Assembly (NCBI GenBank): GCA_016841325.1
Contig: JAENZJ010000002.1
Coordinates: forward strand, 1-64,000
DNA from: Thermincola carboxydiphila
Lineage (GTDB): Bacteria; Bacillota; Thermincolia; Thermincolales; UBA2595
Direction: 5' to 3'
DNA length: 64,000 nt
The notes below the pieces were generated by a model. The model worked only from the letters and a program-made list of their open reading frames with translations. It was not told the DNA's origin and did not search any database. Made by a program: the position numbers and the translations under genes. Of the stretch, positions 45,306 through 54,304 are shown one piece after another (position 1 is the stretch's first letter; each line of letters begins with the position of its first letter).

Positions 45306-47142
45306 ACTGGGCCTTCATCACACTTACCTGCTTATTGTATTTGGCCCGTTCATCCTTATTGAGGATTTTTTTTCTCATCCGCACACTTTGTGGTGTAATT
45401 TCAACAAGTTCATCATCATTGATGAATTCAATGGCTTCTTCAAGGGAGAGCAGCCTCGGCTCCTTAAGTTTCACCGTATCATCAGAACCGCTGGCCCTCA
45501 TGTTTGTCAGGTGTTTACGCTTACAGACATTAACCTCCAGGTCTTTATCCCTGTTATGCATACCTACAATCATACCTTCATATACCTTTGTTCCGGGTTT
45601 AATAAAAAGCGTGCCCCGGTCTTCAACCTGCAGCATCCCGTAAGTTGCTGCTTCTCCGGTTTCCCATGCTATCAGGGCCCCGTTATATCTGGTCCTGATA
45701 TCTCCTTTATATGGCTCATAGCCGTTGAAATTGTGATGCATAATACCCCGTCCCCTGGTTTCGGTAAGAAACTCCGAGCGGAAACCGATCAGTCCCCGGG
45801 CGGGAATGTTAAATTCGATTCTTGTCTCACCGGTGTTGATCGGTGTCATATTAATCATTTCACCCTTGCGCCTGCCGAGGTTTTCGATAACAGTGCCCAT
45901 GGCATCTTCAGGGACATCAATCACCAGGTACTCCATTGGCTCCATGAGTGTCCCGTCTATGGTTTTATAGATGACCTCCGGTTTGGAAACCTGTAATTCG
46001 TAACCCTCACGCCTCATGTTTTCAATCAGGATGGACAGGTGCAATTCCCCGCGCCCCGAAACTTTCAGGGCATCAGCGCTTTCCGTATCCTCCACCCTCA
46101 GGCTGACATTGGAATCCAGTTCCCGGTAGAGCCTTTCCCTTAATTTGCGGGAGGTGACAAATTCGCCTTCCTTGCCCGCAAAGGGACTGTTGTTGACCAT
46201 GAAATACATGGAAAGTGTAGGCTCATCTACTGTGATAACAGGCAGTTGTTCGGGATTATTAACATCTGCCAGTGTTTCCCCGATATTGACATCTTCGAGA
46301 CCGGCTACAGCAACGATATCTCCGGCTGCAGCGGTGTTAATCTCAGCTTTTTTCAGGCCCGAGTACGTAAAAAGTTTGGCAATTTTCCCCCGGCCCAATG
46401 TCCCGTCATGCCTGATTATCGCAATGGCGTCTGACTGGGAAACAGTGCCACGGTTTATCCTGCCGACAGCATATTTGCCAAGGTAATTATCATATTCCAG
46501 GTTTGCCACCAGCATTTGAAAGCTCCCGAACGCATCACAGGCCGGAGAGTCGACACTGGAAATAATTGTTTCAAACAGTGGCTTCATATTGGTACTGGTG
46601 TCTTCAAGTTCCTTTTTGGCCCATCCGTCCCTTGCAGAAGCGTAAATACACGGAAAATCCAGTTGTTCATCAGTAGCGCCAAGTTCCAGGAAGAGTTCAA
46701 AAACCTCATCAACCACCTCATCAGGCCTGGCATCAGGCCTGTCTGCTTTATTAACCACAACTACAGGTTTCAGGCTGGCTTCCAGGGCTTTGCGCAGCAC
46801 AAACCTGGTCTGCGGCATGGGGCCTTCAAAGGCATCTACCAGCAGCAGCACGCCATCCACCATGCTCAGGGCGCGTTCCACCTCTCCGCCAAAATCGGCA
46901 TGGCCCGGTGTGTCCACAATGTTTATTTTGATGCCATTGTACACAACTGCGGTATTTTTGGCCAGTATTGTGATACCACGCTCTCTCTCCAGGTCATTGG
47001 AGTCCATGACCCGCTCCGCAACAGTCTCATTATCCCTGAATATTCCGCTCTGTCTGAGCATACAGTCAACCAGGGTTGTTTTTCCGTGGTCTACATGGGC
47101 GATAATGGCAATATTTCTTATATTTACAGTCCCGTGGCTCAT
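45304..47142 (-). CDS. typA: Translational GTPase TypA (BipA)
   Basis: Ribosome-binding GTPase related to EF-G that acts in 50S assembly and stress. 612 residues: G domain with AHVDHGKT (near residue 15), DTPGHADFGGEVER, NKADRPDARP and the SA(R/K) loop, then beta-barrel, EF-G-like and C-terminal TypA domains. The start is the ATG with AAGGAGTGTGATTGCA upstream; the frame extends 33 codons further through a hydrophobic, unlikely stretch. A good promoter lies upstream. Confidence 0.96.
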   Translation of the reverse strand: MSHGTVNIRNIAIIAHVDHGKTTLVDCMLRQSGIFRDNETVAERVMDSNDLERERGITILAKNTAVVYNGIKINIVDTPGHADFGGEVERALSMVDGVLLLVDAFEGPMPQTRFVLRKALEASLKPVVVVNKADRPDARPDEVVDEVFELFLELGATDEQLDFPCIYASARDGWAKKELEDTSTNMKPLFETIISSVDSPACDAFGSFQMLVANLEYDNYLGKYAVGRINRGTVSQSDAIAIIRHDGTLGRGKIAKLFTYSGLKKAEINTAAAGDIVAVAGLEDVNIGETLADVNNPEQLPVITVDEPTLSMYFMVNNSPFAGKEGEFVTSRKLRERLYRELDSNVSLRVEDTESADALKVSGRGELHLSILIENMRREGYELQVSKPEVIYKTIDGTLMEPMEYLVIDVPEDAMGTVIENLGRRKGEMINMTPINTGETRIEFNIPARGLIGFRSEFLTETRGRGIMHHNFNGYEPYKGDIRTRYNGALIAWETGEAATYGMLQVEDRGTLFIKPGTKVYEGMIVGMHNRDKDLEVNVCKRKHLTNMRASGSDDTVKLKEPRLLSLEEAIEFINDDELVEITPQSVRMRKKILNKDERAKYNKQVSVMKAQ

Positions 47143-47176
47143 TGCAATCACACTCCTTATTAAACGCAACATTCTT

Positions 47177-47205
47177 AGTATAGCAATACAGACGATATCT
47201 ATCAA
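47177..47205 (-). promoter_or_regulatory. SigA-type promoter for typA
   Basis: Read on the minus strand: TTGATA, 17-base spacer, TATACT. It lies 34 bases before the typA start. The divergent spoIVA probably uses a sporulation sigma in the remaining ~200 bases, but no confident hexamers were found. Confidence 0.6.
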
Positions 47206-47424
47206 GACATTTAATTTGAAATTCTTTTTTTTTACCGTCATAAAGGGGGGTTAGTCTCATATATATATATTGTTAATGTATGCCAATGGTAAAAAATTCA
47301 GGGGCCCGATTTTACCTAATTAGAATTTTATTTCATATCTTATTAAAGTGTCCGCGGAGGAGGGATGGCCAGGGGAAAAACCTTAACACTTCAAACAGAA
47401 CTTGCAAGAAAGGAGTGTGTGTAG

Positions 47425-48903
47425 TTGGAAAAACTGGACATCTTTCGGGACATTGCTGAAAGAACCGGGGGAGACATCTATTTAGGTGTTGTCGGCCCGG
47501 TGAGGACCGGTAAGTCAACCTTTATTAAGCGGTTTATGGACCTGTTGGTTATCAATAATATTAAGAACGTGCATGACAGGGAGAGGGCCAGGGATGAGCT
47601 GCCCCAAAGCGGAGCCGGCCGGACAATAATGACCACTGAACCCAAGTTCATACCCCAGGAAGCTGTGGAGATCCCTGTTAGCAGCAGCTTAAAGGTGAAA
47701 ATGCGGGTTGTCGACTGTGTTGGTTATTCTGTGGAAGGAGCCTTGGGCTATGAGGAAAATGAAGGCCCAAGAATGGTTAGAACTCCCTGGTTTGATGAAG
47801 AGATCCCCTTTCAGGAAGCTGCAGAAATAGGGACCCGGAAGGTTATCGCCGACCATTCAACCATTGGGCTGGTAGTTACTACCGACGGGAGCATAACTGA
47901 GATTCCAAGAGCCAATTACATCCCGGCGGAGGAGCGTGTGGTTGAGGAACTGAAGGAACTTGACAAACCTTTTATAGTTGTGTTGAATTCTATTAAGCCC
48001 AAGGCTCCTGAAACCCAGGAACTGGCTGAGTCGCTGCAGGAAAAGTATAATGTCCCAGTACTGAGCATGGATGTAGCTGAAATGATGCAGGAAGATATCC
48101 TGGAAATTCTGGAAGAAATCCTTTACGAATTCCCGGTCAATGAAGTTAATATAACCCTGCCCAAGTGGATAGAGGAATTAGAAGAAAAACACTGGCTTCG
48201 TGAAAAGTTTGAAGAGGCCGTGCGCGACACTGTCAGGGGAGTCCGCCGGCTGCGGGATATTGACTATGCCGTTGACCAGCTGGGGACATTTGATTTTGTG
48301 GGAACGGTAAACCTTAGTGAAATGAACATGGGTACAGGTGTGGCCACTATAGATATGGATGCCGAAGAAGGAATGTTTTACCAGATCCTCCAGGAGGTTT
48401 CCGGTTTTGAAATTGAAGGTGAACATACCTTGCTGCGCCTGATGAGGGAGCTCAGCTTTGCCAAGAAGGAATTTGACAAGGTTGCTTCAGCCCTTAATGA
48501 AGTAAAGGAAACCGGTTATGGTGTGGTCACCCCGCGCCTGGACGAAATGAATCTGGAAGAACCCGAACTGATCCGCCAGGGCAGCAGATTTGGCGTCAGG
48601 CTGAAAGCAAGCGCCCCGTCCCTGCATGTTATCAGGGCTGACATTACTACTGAACTGACACCTATTATAGGAACCGAAAAACAGTGTGAGGAACTGGTCC
48701 GTTACATGCTCAACGAATTTGAGGAAAATCCGCAGAAGATCTGGGAGTCCAATATTTTCGGGAAGTCTCTCCATGACCTGGTAAGGGAAGGCATTCAAAA
48801 TAAACTGCACCGGATGCCTGAAAATGCCCAGGCCAAACTCCAGGAAACCCTGCAGAGAATTGTCAATGACGGCAGTGGAGGCTTAATTTGTATTATAATC
48901 TGA
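47425..48903 (+). CDS. spoIVA: Stage IV sporulation protein A (spore coat morphogenetic ATPase)
   Basis: SpoIVA polymerises on the forespore surface using ATP and anchors the coat and cortex. 492 residues: N-terminal ATPase of TRAFAC type with Walker A GPVRTGKST (24-32), a switch region VDCVGYSVEG, middle domain, and C-terminal SGGLICIII, typical of the family and needed for membrane/SpoVM contact. Start is TTG, nine bases after AGGAG. Located downstream of gpsA/typA, as in other clostridia. Sigma-E control is expected but the promoter was not identified. Confidence 0.96.
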   Translation: MEKLDIFRDIAERTGGDIYLGVVGPVRTGKSTFIKRFMDLLVINNIKNVHDRERARDELPQSGAGRTIMTTEPKFIPQEAVEIPVSSSLKVKMRVVDCVGYSVEGALGYEENEGPRMVRTPWFDEEIPFQEAAEIGTRKVIADHSTIGLVVTTDGSITEIPRANYIPAEERVVEELKELDKPFIVVLNSIKPKAPETQELAESLQEKYNVPVLSMDVAEMMQEDILEILEEILYEFPVNEVNITLPKWIEELEEKHWLREKFEEAVRDTVRGVRRLRDIDYAVDQLGTFDFVGTVNLSEMNMGTGVATIDMDAEEGMFYQILQEVSGFEIEGEHTLLRLMRELSFAKKEFDKVASALNEVKETGYGVVTPRLDEMNLEEPELIRQGSRFGVRLKASAPSLHVIRADITTELTPIIGTEKQCEELVRYMLNEFEENPQKIWESNIFGKSLHDLVREGIQNKLHRMPENAQAKLQETLQRIVNDGSGGLICIII

Positions 48904-48936
48904 TATGATGCCAATACCGGGCTAAAAGCATTTTTG

Positions 48937-48992
48937 ACCCGTTTTAACAAGTCTCTGACATGTTTCTGTGTCAGCAGTGGTTAAAACGGGTT
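48937..48992 (+). terminator. Long hairpin after spoIVA
   Basis: ACCCGTTTTAAC and GTTAAAACGGGT form a perfect 12-bp stem; the loop contains CTGACA/TGTCAG. It is followed only by TTAATATTTG, so termination efficiency is uncertain. Confidence 0.65.
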
Positions 48993-49104
48993 TAATATTT
49001 GTACGAATTCCGGGTTGAGCTGGAATATTCAGGAGGAATTTAGCGATATATGTCGAAGTGATAGGAAATTTGAGCATTATTTTTCCAGAGGGGGCGAAAA
49101 TCTG

Positions 49105-50718
49105 GTGAGTTACAGGAAACTTATGGCATTAAGCCTGATTCTGTTATTTATGTTGTTAAGCGGTTGTAATATGACCCCGAACCAAAAGACGGATACAGAG
49201 AAAACTGCCCAGGTCATCCGGTATAACCTGGGCGCCGAGCCGGAATCCCTTGACCCGGCCAGGATGACCGGGATGGTTGAAGGCACTGTTGCCAATGCAC
49301 TTTTTGAAGGTCTGGTCAGGTATGATGCCACAAACCAACCCCAGCCGGGAATGGCCGCAGAGTGGGATATTTCTGATGACGGACTGGTGTATACATTCAG
49401 GTTGCGGGATGCCAAATGGTCAAACGGAGACCCGGTAACTGCCGAAGACTTCAGATTCAGCTGGCTCCGGGTTCTTAATCCTGATATGGCTTCTGATTAC
49501 GCTTACCAGCTTTATTATATCAAAGGGGCCGTGGAATACAACAGCGGCAGGGGAAAGGCTGAGGATGTCGCTGTCAGGGCCAAAGACTCCCATACCCTTG
49601 AAGTAACATTAAAAGCACCAGCCAGGCAGTTTCTGGGGCTCACTGCTTTTCAGACTTTGATGCCTTTGAACCGCAAGGTTGTGGAGGCATACCCGGACTG
49701 GTATGAATCACCCCAAAACTACGTGGGAAACGGCCCCTTTTTACTGGAAAAATGGGAACATAAACAAAAAATAACCCTGGTCAAAAATCCCGCTTACTGG
49801 GATGCCGCAAATGTAAAACTGGACAAACTTGAAATGTACCTCCTTGAAGATGATAATACTGCTTATGCCATGTACAAGACTGGCAGGCTGGATTTTGTGG
49901 AACGTACCCCGGTCCAGGAAATCCCTTTAAAAAAGAACGACCCTGATTTTCACATATTTCCTGACCTGGCAACAGAGTTTTACTGGTTTAATACCCAGCG
50001 GGAGCCCCTGGACAACCCCAAAGTCAGGAAGGCCCTGGCGATGTCTGTTGACAGGGGAGCGATTGTCGAAAATGTGACCCAGGCAGGGGAGAAACCTGCT
50101 TATGCATGGGTGCCCTTTGGTTTCACTGATGAACCGTCAACAGTTGACTTTAGGGAAGCAGGAGGTAACAGCTATTTTACCGAAGATGTGGAGGCTGCCC
50201 GCAGGCTTCTGGAAGAGGCGGGGTATCCCGGAGGAAAAGGGTTCCCACGGCTTACCCTGCAGTTCAACAGTAATGAGAGACACCGTAAAACCGCTGAGGC
50301 AATTCAGGAAATGTGGCGCCAGAATCTGGGTATTGAGATTGTGCTCGCCCCCAAGGAGTGGCAGGTTTATCTGGAGGACCAGGCGACAATGAATTTCGAT
50401 ATTTCCAGGTCAGGATGGGGGCCAGACTATCTTGACCCGATGACCTTTATGGATGTTTTTGTAAGTGATGGCAGCAACAATAATGCCGGATGGTCTAATC
50501 CACGTTATGACCGTCTGATTGCAGAGGCCAACGGAACCGGTGACAGTTCCCGCAGAATGAAGGCGATGCATGAGGCAGAAGCAATCCTCATGGAGGATAT
50601 GCCCTTGATGCCAATATACTTTTATGTAAATGACAACCTTTTCAGGGAAAACATCAAAGGCATTATCGTTCCGCCTTTCGGGACTTATGCTGATTTCAGG
50701 AATGCATATGTAGAATAG
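49105..50718 (+). CDS. oppA: Oligopeptide ABC transporter substrate-binding lipoprotein
   Basis: Binds peptides outside the membrane for the permeases downstream. Signal peptide with lipobox LLSGC (Cys 21), then the SBP_bac_5 fold (about 40-538) with PESLDPARM, GLVYTFRLRDAKWSNGDPV and the usual VRKALAMSVDR. 538 residues from the GTG behind GAGGGGG; the frame runs 30 codons further back without a good start. Followed directly by oppB and oppC; no ATPase genes (oppD/F) follow, so energy supply must be encoded elsewhere. Related proteins include Bacillus Spo0KA, but peptide specificity cannot be inferred. Confidence 0.88.
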   Translation: MSYRKLMALSLILLFMLLSGCNMTPNQKTDTEKTAQVIRYNLGAEPESLDPARMTGMVEGTVANALFEGLVRYDATNQPQPGMAAEWDISDDGLVYTFRLRDAKWSNGDPVTAEDFRFSWLRVLNPDMASDYAYQLYYIKGAVEYNSGRGKAEDVAVRAKDSHTLEVTLKAPARQFLGLTAFQTLMPLNRKVVEAYPDWYESPQNYVGNGPFLLEKWEHKQKITLVKNPAYWDAANVKLDKLEMYLLEDDNTAYAMYKTGRLDFVERTPVQEIPLKKNDPDFHIFPDLATEFYWFNTQREPLDNPKVRKALAMSVDRGAIVENVTQAGEKPAYAWVPFGFTDEPSTVDFREAGGNSYFTEDVEAARRLLEEAGYPGGKGFPRLTLQFNSNERHRKTAEAIQEMWRQNLGIEIVLAPKEWQVYLEDQATMNFDISRSGWGPDYLDPMTFMDVFVSDGSNNNAGWSNPRYDRLIAEANGTGDSSRRMKAMHEAEAILMEDMPLMPIYFYVNDNLFRENIKGIIVPPFGTYADFRNAYVE

Positions 50719-50719
50719 G

Positions 50720-51658
50720 GTGGAGACCTTGGGTGGATATATACTGCGCAGGCTGGTAAACAGCCTGCTGGCTCTTTTCACAATTGCAACACTGGTGTTT
50801 TTTCTGATGCATGCCGTTCCGGGAGGGCCTTTCGCCTCTGAGAAGAAACTGCCCCCTGAGGTCATCAGGAATCTTAATGCCAGGTACCACCTGGACCAAC
50901 CGCTCCGGAAACAATATGTTGATTATATGGGGAACCTGTTATGCGGAGACCTCGGTCCGTCTTTTAAATATCCCGACAGGACAGTAAATGAACTCATCAG
51001 CGAGGGTTTTCCTGTTTCTGCTGCCCTGGGTATGGCAGCAGTCTTTGTTGCGGTTACGGCCGGGTGTTTTCTGGGAGTTTTTGCTGCCTTAAACCACAAT
51101 AGGTGGCAGGATTTCCTGACAGTGGGCCTGGCGGCACTGAATTATTCTATTCCGGTGTTTGTTATGGCCCCGATTCTTGTTTATGTGTTTTCCATAAAGC
51201 TGGGGTGGGTTCCCCCCGCCATGTGGGGTACCGCCAGGCACATGGTACTTCCGACTTTGGCGCTGGCTGCCGGTCCGACAGCATTTATTGCAGCTTTAAT
51301 GCGCTCCAGCATGCTGGAGGTCCTCCGCCAGGACTATATCAGGACTGCACTGGCAAAGGGACTTTCCTACAGGGCGGTGGTTTTCCGCCATGGTATTAAA
51401 AATGCCCTGATACCTGTTATTGCCTACCTTGGGCCAATGACAGCCGCTGTCCTGACCGGGAGTTTTGTCATTGAAAAGATTTTTGCCATACCTGGCCTGG
51501 GAGAGTATTTTGTAACCAGTGTTATTAACAGGGACTATACTGTAATCATGGGGGTAACTTTATTTTACAGTACAATCCTCCTGGCAATTAACTTTATGAT
51601 TGATATTGTGTTTGTACTTATCGACCCCAGGATAAGTCTGACCAGGTCCGGGAGGTAA
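50720..51658 (+). CDS. oppB: Peptide ABC transporter permease, OppB-like
   Basis: Six-helix inner-membrane permease with the EAA-like loop (about residue 210-230: DYIRTALAKGLSYRAV). The N-terminal helix (LRRLVNSLLALFTI) and C-terminal VLIDPRISL are typical of OppB/DppB. Length 312. The GTG at 50720 is taken as start; a TTG at 50729 is also possible since GGTGGAG lies just ahead of it. Confidence 0.9.
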   Translation: METLGGYILRRLVNSLLALFTIATLVFFLMHAVPGGPFASEKKLPPEVIRNLNARYHLDQPLRKQYVDYMGNLLCGDLGPSFKYPDRTVNELISEGFPVSAALGMAAVFVAVTAGCFLGVFAALNHNRWQDFLTVGLAALNYSIPVFVMAPILVYVFSIKLGWVPPAMWGTARHMVLPTLALAAGPTAFIAALMRSSMLEVLRQDYIRTALAKGLSYRAVVFRHGIKNALIPVIAYLGPMTAAVLTGSFVIEKIFAIPGLGEYFVTSVINRDYTVIMGVTLFYSTILLAINFMIDIVFVLIDPRISLTRSGR

Positions 51659-51663
51659 AATTG

Positions 51664-52488
51664 ATGAAGAACACCACCTGGGCAAAGTTTAAAAGGAATA
51701 AACCGGCGGTGCTGGGGATGCTAACAATAGTAATATTGGTAATCATGGCCTTGATAGGCCCGGCCCTTACCGGGTATTCTTATACGGAGCAGAACCTGGA
51801 GAAGGCAAATCTGGGGCCTGACAGAGACCATTGGTTTGGCACTGACAGCCTTGGCAGGGACCTGTTCACGAGGGTCTGGTATGGAGCCAGGATTTCCCTG
51901 GCAGTAGGTGTTTTGGCCTGTATGGTCAGCGGCCTTATTGGGGTTGCCTACGGCGGATGTTCCGGCTACATCGGGGGCAGGACGGATGATGTTATGATGC
52001 GCCTGGTGGATATCTTTTCTGCAGTGCCGTTCATTTTATATGTGATCCTGCTGATGGTAGTGGTCGAGCCCGGATTGATTACCGTTTTTGCAGCCCTGGG
52101 TATTACCGGCTGGATGAACATGTCCAGAATTGTAAGGGCCCAGGTTATCAGTCTGAAAGAAAGGGAATATGTCCTGGCCGCAAAATCTATCGGCGCCGGG
52201 GACGCAAGGGTGCTGTTCCGGCATATTATACCCAACACCATTGGACCTGTTATGGTTACTATGATATTTGGTATACCTGAAGCAATTTTCGCTGAGGCAT
52301 TTCTCAGTTTTCTCGGCCTGGGTGTAAGTATCCCCCAGGCCAGCTGGGGCACACTGGTCAATGAAGGGATCGGCACAATAGGCCTTTATCCGTGGCAGTT
52401 GTTTTTTCCTGCGTTTTTTATCAGTCTTACCATAATGGCCTTCTATTTCTGGGGTAACGGATTGAGGGATGCCCTGGATAACTATTAA
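51664..52488 (+). CDS. oppC: Peptide ABC transporter permease, OppC-like
   Basis: Partner permease of OppB, with the OppC N-terminal cytoplasmic segment, GTDSLGRDLFTR and the EAA loop (EREYVLAAKSIGAGDARV). 274 residues. ATG at 51664 follows GGGAGGT; a TTG one codon earlier is in the same frame. Terminator follows at once; no ATPase gene is attached. Confidence 0.9.
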   Translation: MKNTTWAKFKRNKPAVLGMLTIVILVIMALIGPALTGYSYTEQNLEKANLGPDRDHWFGTDSLGRDLFTRVWYGARISLAVGVLACMVSGLIGVAYGGCSGYIGGRTDDVMMRLVDIFSAVPFILYVILLMVVVEPGLITVFAALGITGWMNMSRIVRAQVISLKEREYVLAAKSIGAGDARVLFRHIIPNTIGPVMVTMIFGIPEAIFAEAFLSFLGLGVSIPQASWGTLVNEGIGTIGLYPWQLFFPAFFISLTIMAFYFWGNGLRDALDNY

Positions 52489-52494
52489 GCCTTT

Positions 52495-52526
52495 AAAGCC
52501 TTATTAAGGGCTTTTTTTCTTTTTTG
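52495..52526 (+). terminator. Rho-independent terminator of oppABC
   Basis: AAAGCCTT-ATT-AAGGGCTTT stem (one mismatch) followed by a long T tract. Confidence 0.85.
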
Positions 52527-52528
52527 GG

Positions 52529-52558
52529 TTGACAGGTAACTGGGGAGAAGAGTATAAT
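52529..52558 (+). promoter_or_regulatory. Strong SigA-type promoter of the SBF-like transporter
   Basis: Perfect TTGACA (52529-52534), 18-base spacer, perfect TATAAT (52553-52558). The transcript start is predicted near 52565. Confidence 0.75.
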
Positions 52559-52568
52559 CAAACTAAAC

Positions 52569-52585
52569 ATACCCCCAGGGGGTAT
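52569..52585 (+). promoter_or_regulatory. CsoR/CstR-like operator palindrome
   Basis: ATACCCCC-A-GGGGGTAT, a perfect 8-bp inverted repeat around a single base, placed at about +5 to +21 of the promoter just upstream. GC-tract palindromes flanked by TAT are the known operators of CsoR/RcnR/CstR repressors. No such regulator gene is present in the window. Confidence 0.6.
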
Positions 52586-52684
52586 AAAGAGGATGCTGCC
52601 CGGATTTCCGGTCCTTGCCAACCGGTTGCCATGGATGCTCTAAACGCCTTCACCGGAGCAGAATACATCAGAAGGGGGATTGAA

Positions 52685-53665
52685 ATGTTAGCCAAAATTT
52701 TTCACTTTCCTTCCAAAAACCTGGTTCTGGCGATACCGGTTACCTTGCTGGCCGGGTTTATAGCCGGGTACTATAACGATACATCGTTCCTGAAAGCGGT
52801 AATTTTGCCTTTAACTTTTCTGATGATTTACCCCACAATGATAGGCTTCAAGGTTCAGGAGGCCTATAATCTTACACATATCAGGGTGTTGGGTTTTTCT
52901 CTCCTGATCAATTTTATTATCATACCACTGCTGGCTTATATGCTGGGTATGCTGATGATGCCCGGTGAACCGGAAATGATAGCCGGCCTCGCCCTGGCAT
53001 CACTGCTACCTACCAGCGGGATGACCATTTCATGGACAATGATATTTAAGGGGAATGTTCCTGCAGCTATTAAAATGACTGCAGTAGGACTGATTACAGG
53101 TTCACTCCTGGCCCCCTGGTATTTGCTTGTCATGGTGGGTAAAATGGTGCCGGTTAATATTACCCAGCTTTTTATTACAATATCTGTTATTGTCTTTTTG
53201 CCGCTTGCCTTAGGTAATTTAACTTTCAAATTCCTGATGAAAAGGATGGAGCCCGGGGAATTTCAGACAGCAGTCAAGCCCCTTTTGCCGAGTTTCAGCC
53301 AGTGGGCCATGCTCCTGATTATCTTTTCCAGTATCAGTATGAAAGCGAGGATGATAATCAGCCAGCCTGATCTTATTATCAAAGGATTAATAGTTCTGGT
53401 TTTGTTTTATGTATTAAATTTCATAATCAGTACTGTTGCGGGCAGGGTATTTTTTAACAGGAAAGATGCCATAGCCCTGGTCTACGGGACAGTCATGCGG
53501 AATCTTTCCATCTCCCTGGGAGTGGCCCTGGCTTCATTTGGGGTCAAGGCAGGGCTGATTGTGACCCTGGCATTTATCATCCAGGTACAGACTGCTGCCT
53601 GGTATGGCAAATTGAATGAGAACTACGGCTTCTTCCGGGAACGGGCCGGATTGGTCAAGGAATAA
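52685..53665 (+). CDS. SBF/ACR3-like membrane transporter
   Basis: A 326-residue protein with about ten helices, of the bile-acid:sodium symporter/arsenite (BART) superfamily: LPTSGMTISWTMIFKGN matches the SBF/ACR3 core. Substrate could be an oxyanion, arsenite or organic anion; it cannot be told from sequence. Start ATG has AAGGGGG upstream; the long frame starting at 52529 is the promoter/operator region read by chance. Strongest context evidence is the CsoR-like operator, which suggests control by a metal or sulfur stress. Confidence 0.75.
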   Translation: MLAKIFHFPSKNLVLAIPVTLLAGFIAGYYNDTSFLKAVILPLTFLMIYPTMIGFKVQEAYNLTHIRVLGFSLLINFIIIPLLAYMLGMLMMPGEPEMIAGLALASLLPTSGMTISWTMIFKGNVPAAIKMTAVGLITGSLLAPWYLLVMVGKMVPVNITQLFITISVIVFLPLALGNLTFKFLMKRMEPGEFQTAVKPLLPSFSQWAMLLIIFSSISMKARMIISQPDLIIKGLIVLVLFYVLNFIISTVAGRVFFNRKDAIALVYGTVMRNLSISLGVALASFGVKAGLIVTLAFIIQVQTAAWYGKLNENYGFFRERAGLVKE

Positions 53666-53680
53666 GAAGGGTCAGACAGC

Positions 53681-53705
53681 AAGGCGGGATACCCCGCCTT
53701 TTTTT
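53681..53705 (+). terminator. Rho-independent terminator of the SBF-like gene
   Basis: AAGGCGGG-ATAC-CCCGCCTT followed by seven Ts. Confidence 0.88.
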
Positions 53706-53738
53706 CTGCCTGCAAAAAATTAATATCTATTCCAGAGC

Positions 53739-53767
53739 TTGATATTTTATCACAGAGGTGGTATACT
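53739..53767 (+). promoter_or_regulatory. SigA-type promoter for the thrR-hom-thrB operon
   Basis: TTGATA, 17-base spacer, TATACT, 60 bases ahead of thrR. The leader contains a small TCCGC-GTATG-GCGGA hairpin. Confidence 0.55.
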
Positions 53768-53826
53768 TTGTAGGTAAGTCCGCGTATGGCGGATACAAAT
53801 CCGTGTGGGGGAGACGGTGACGGCAT

Positions 53827-54276
53827 ATGGTAAGGGAAGAGGCCAGGCAATATTATATCGTTGCTGTGGATATTCTGCCAGAAGCAATTAAGAAGACGGC
53901 AGCGGTCAAAGAGATACTGGCCCGTGGCGAGGCTGGGACCGTAAATACTGCTGTTCGTAAGGTCGGTATGTCCAAAAGCGCATTTTATAAATATCGTGAC
54001 GGGGTGTTTCCTTTTCACCGTGCACTACATAACAAAATTGTTACGGTATCTCTTCTTCTGGAACATAAGTCCGGGGTCCTGTCTACCATTTTGAATACAA
54101 TTGCAGCGGAGCAGGGGAATATACTGACAATTAACCAGGGGATTCCGTTACAGGGACTGGCCAATGCAACAATATCCATCGATACGGCGGGGATGACGGT
54201 TCCTGTGGCTACCCTTTTACAGGCTGTGAGCCTCATCAGGGGCGTCAAAAAAGTCGAAGTGATCGGACAGAGTTGA
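53827..54276 (+). CDS. thrR: ACT-domain transcriptional regulator ThrR (PheB/UPF0735 family)
   Basis: A 149-residue protein with an N-terminal helical DNA-binding region (AVKEILARGEAGTVNTAVRK) and a C-terminal ACT domain (VSLLLEHKSGVLSTILNTIA) for amino-acid sensing. In Bacillus this protein (formerly PheB) represses hom and thr genes. Position directly before hom supports a role in threonine control. ATG has GGTGA upstream at short spacing. Twenty-eight bases to hom. Confidence 0.85.
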   Translation: MVREEARQYYIVAVDILPEAIKKTAAVKEILARGEAGTVNTAVRKVGMSKSAFYKYRDGVFPFHRALHNKIVTVSLLLEHKSGVLSTILNTIAAEQGNILTINQGIPLQGLANATISIDTAGMTVPVATLLQAVSLIRGVKKVEVIGQS

Positions 54277-54304
54277 TATAGTGAAACTAAAGGGAGGGCT
54301 CAAA

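Noticed and set aside
46516-47163. 215-residue + strand frame
   Set aside because: Antisense of typA, which has all GTPase motifs.
49051-49057. Spo0A box TGTCGAA before oppA
   Set aside because: A single 7-base match is expected several times by chance in 64 kb and no promoter was found beside it.
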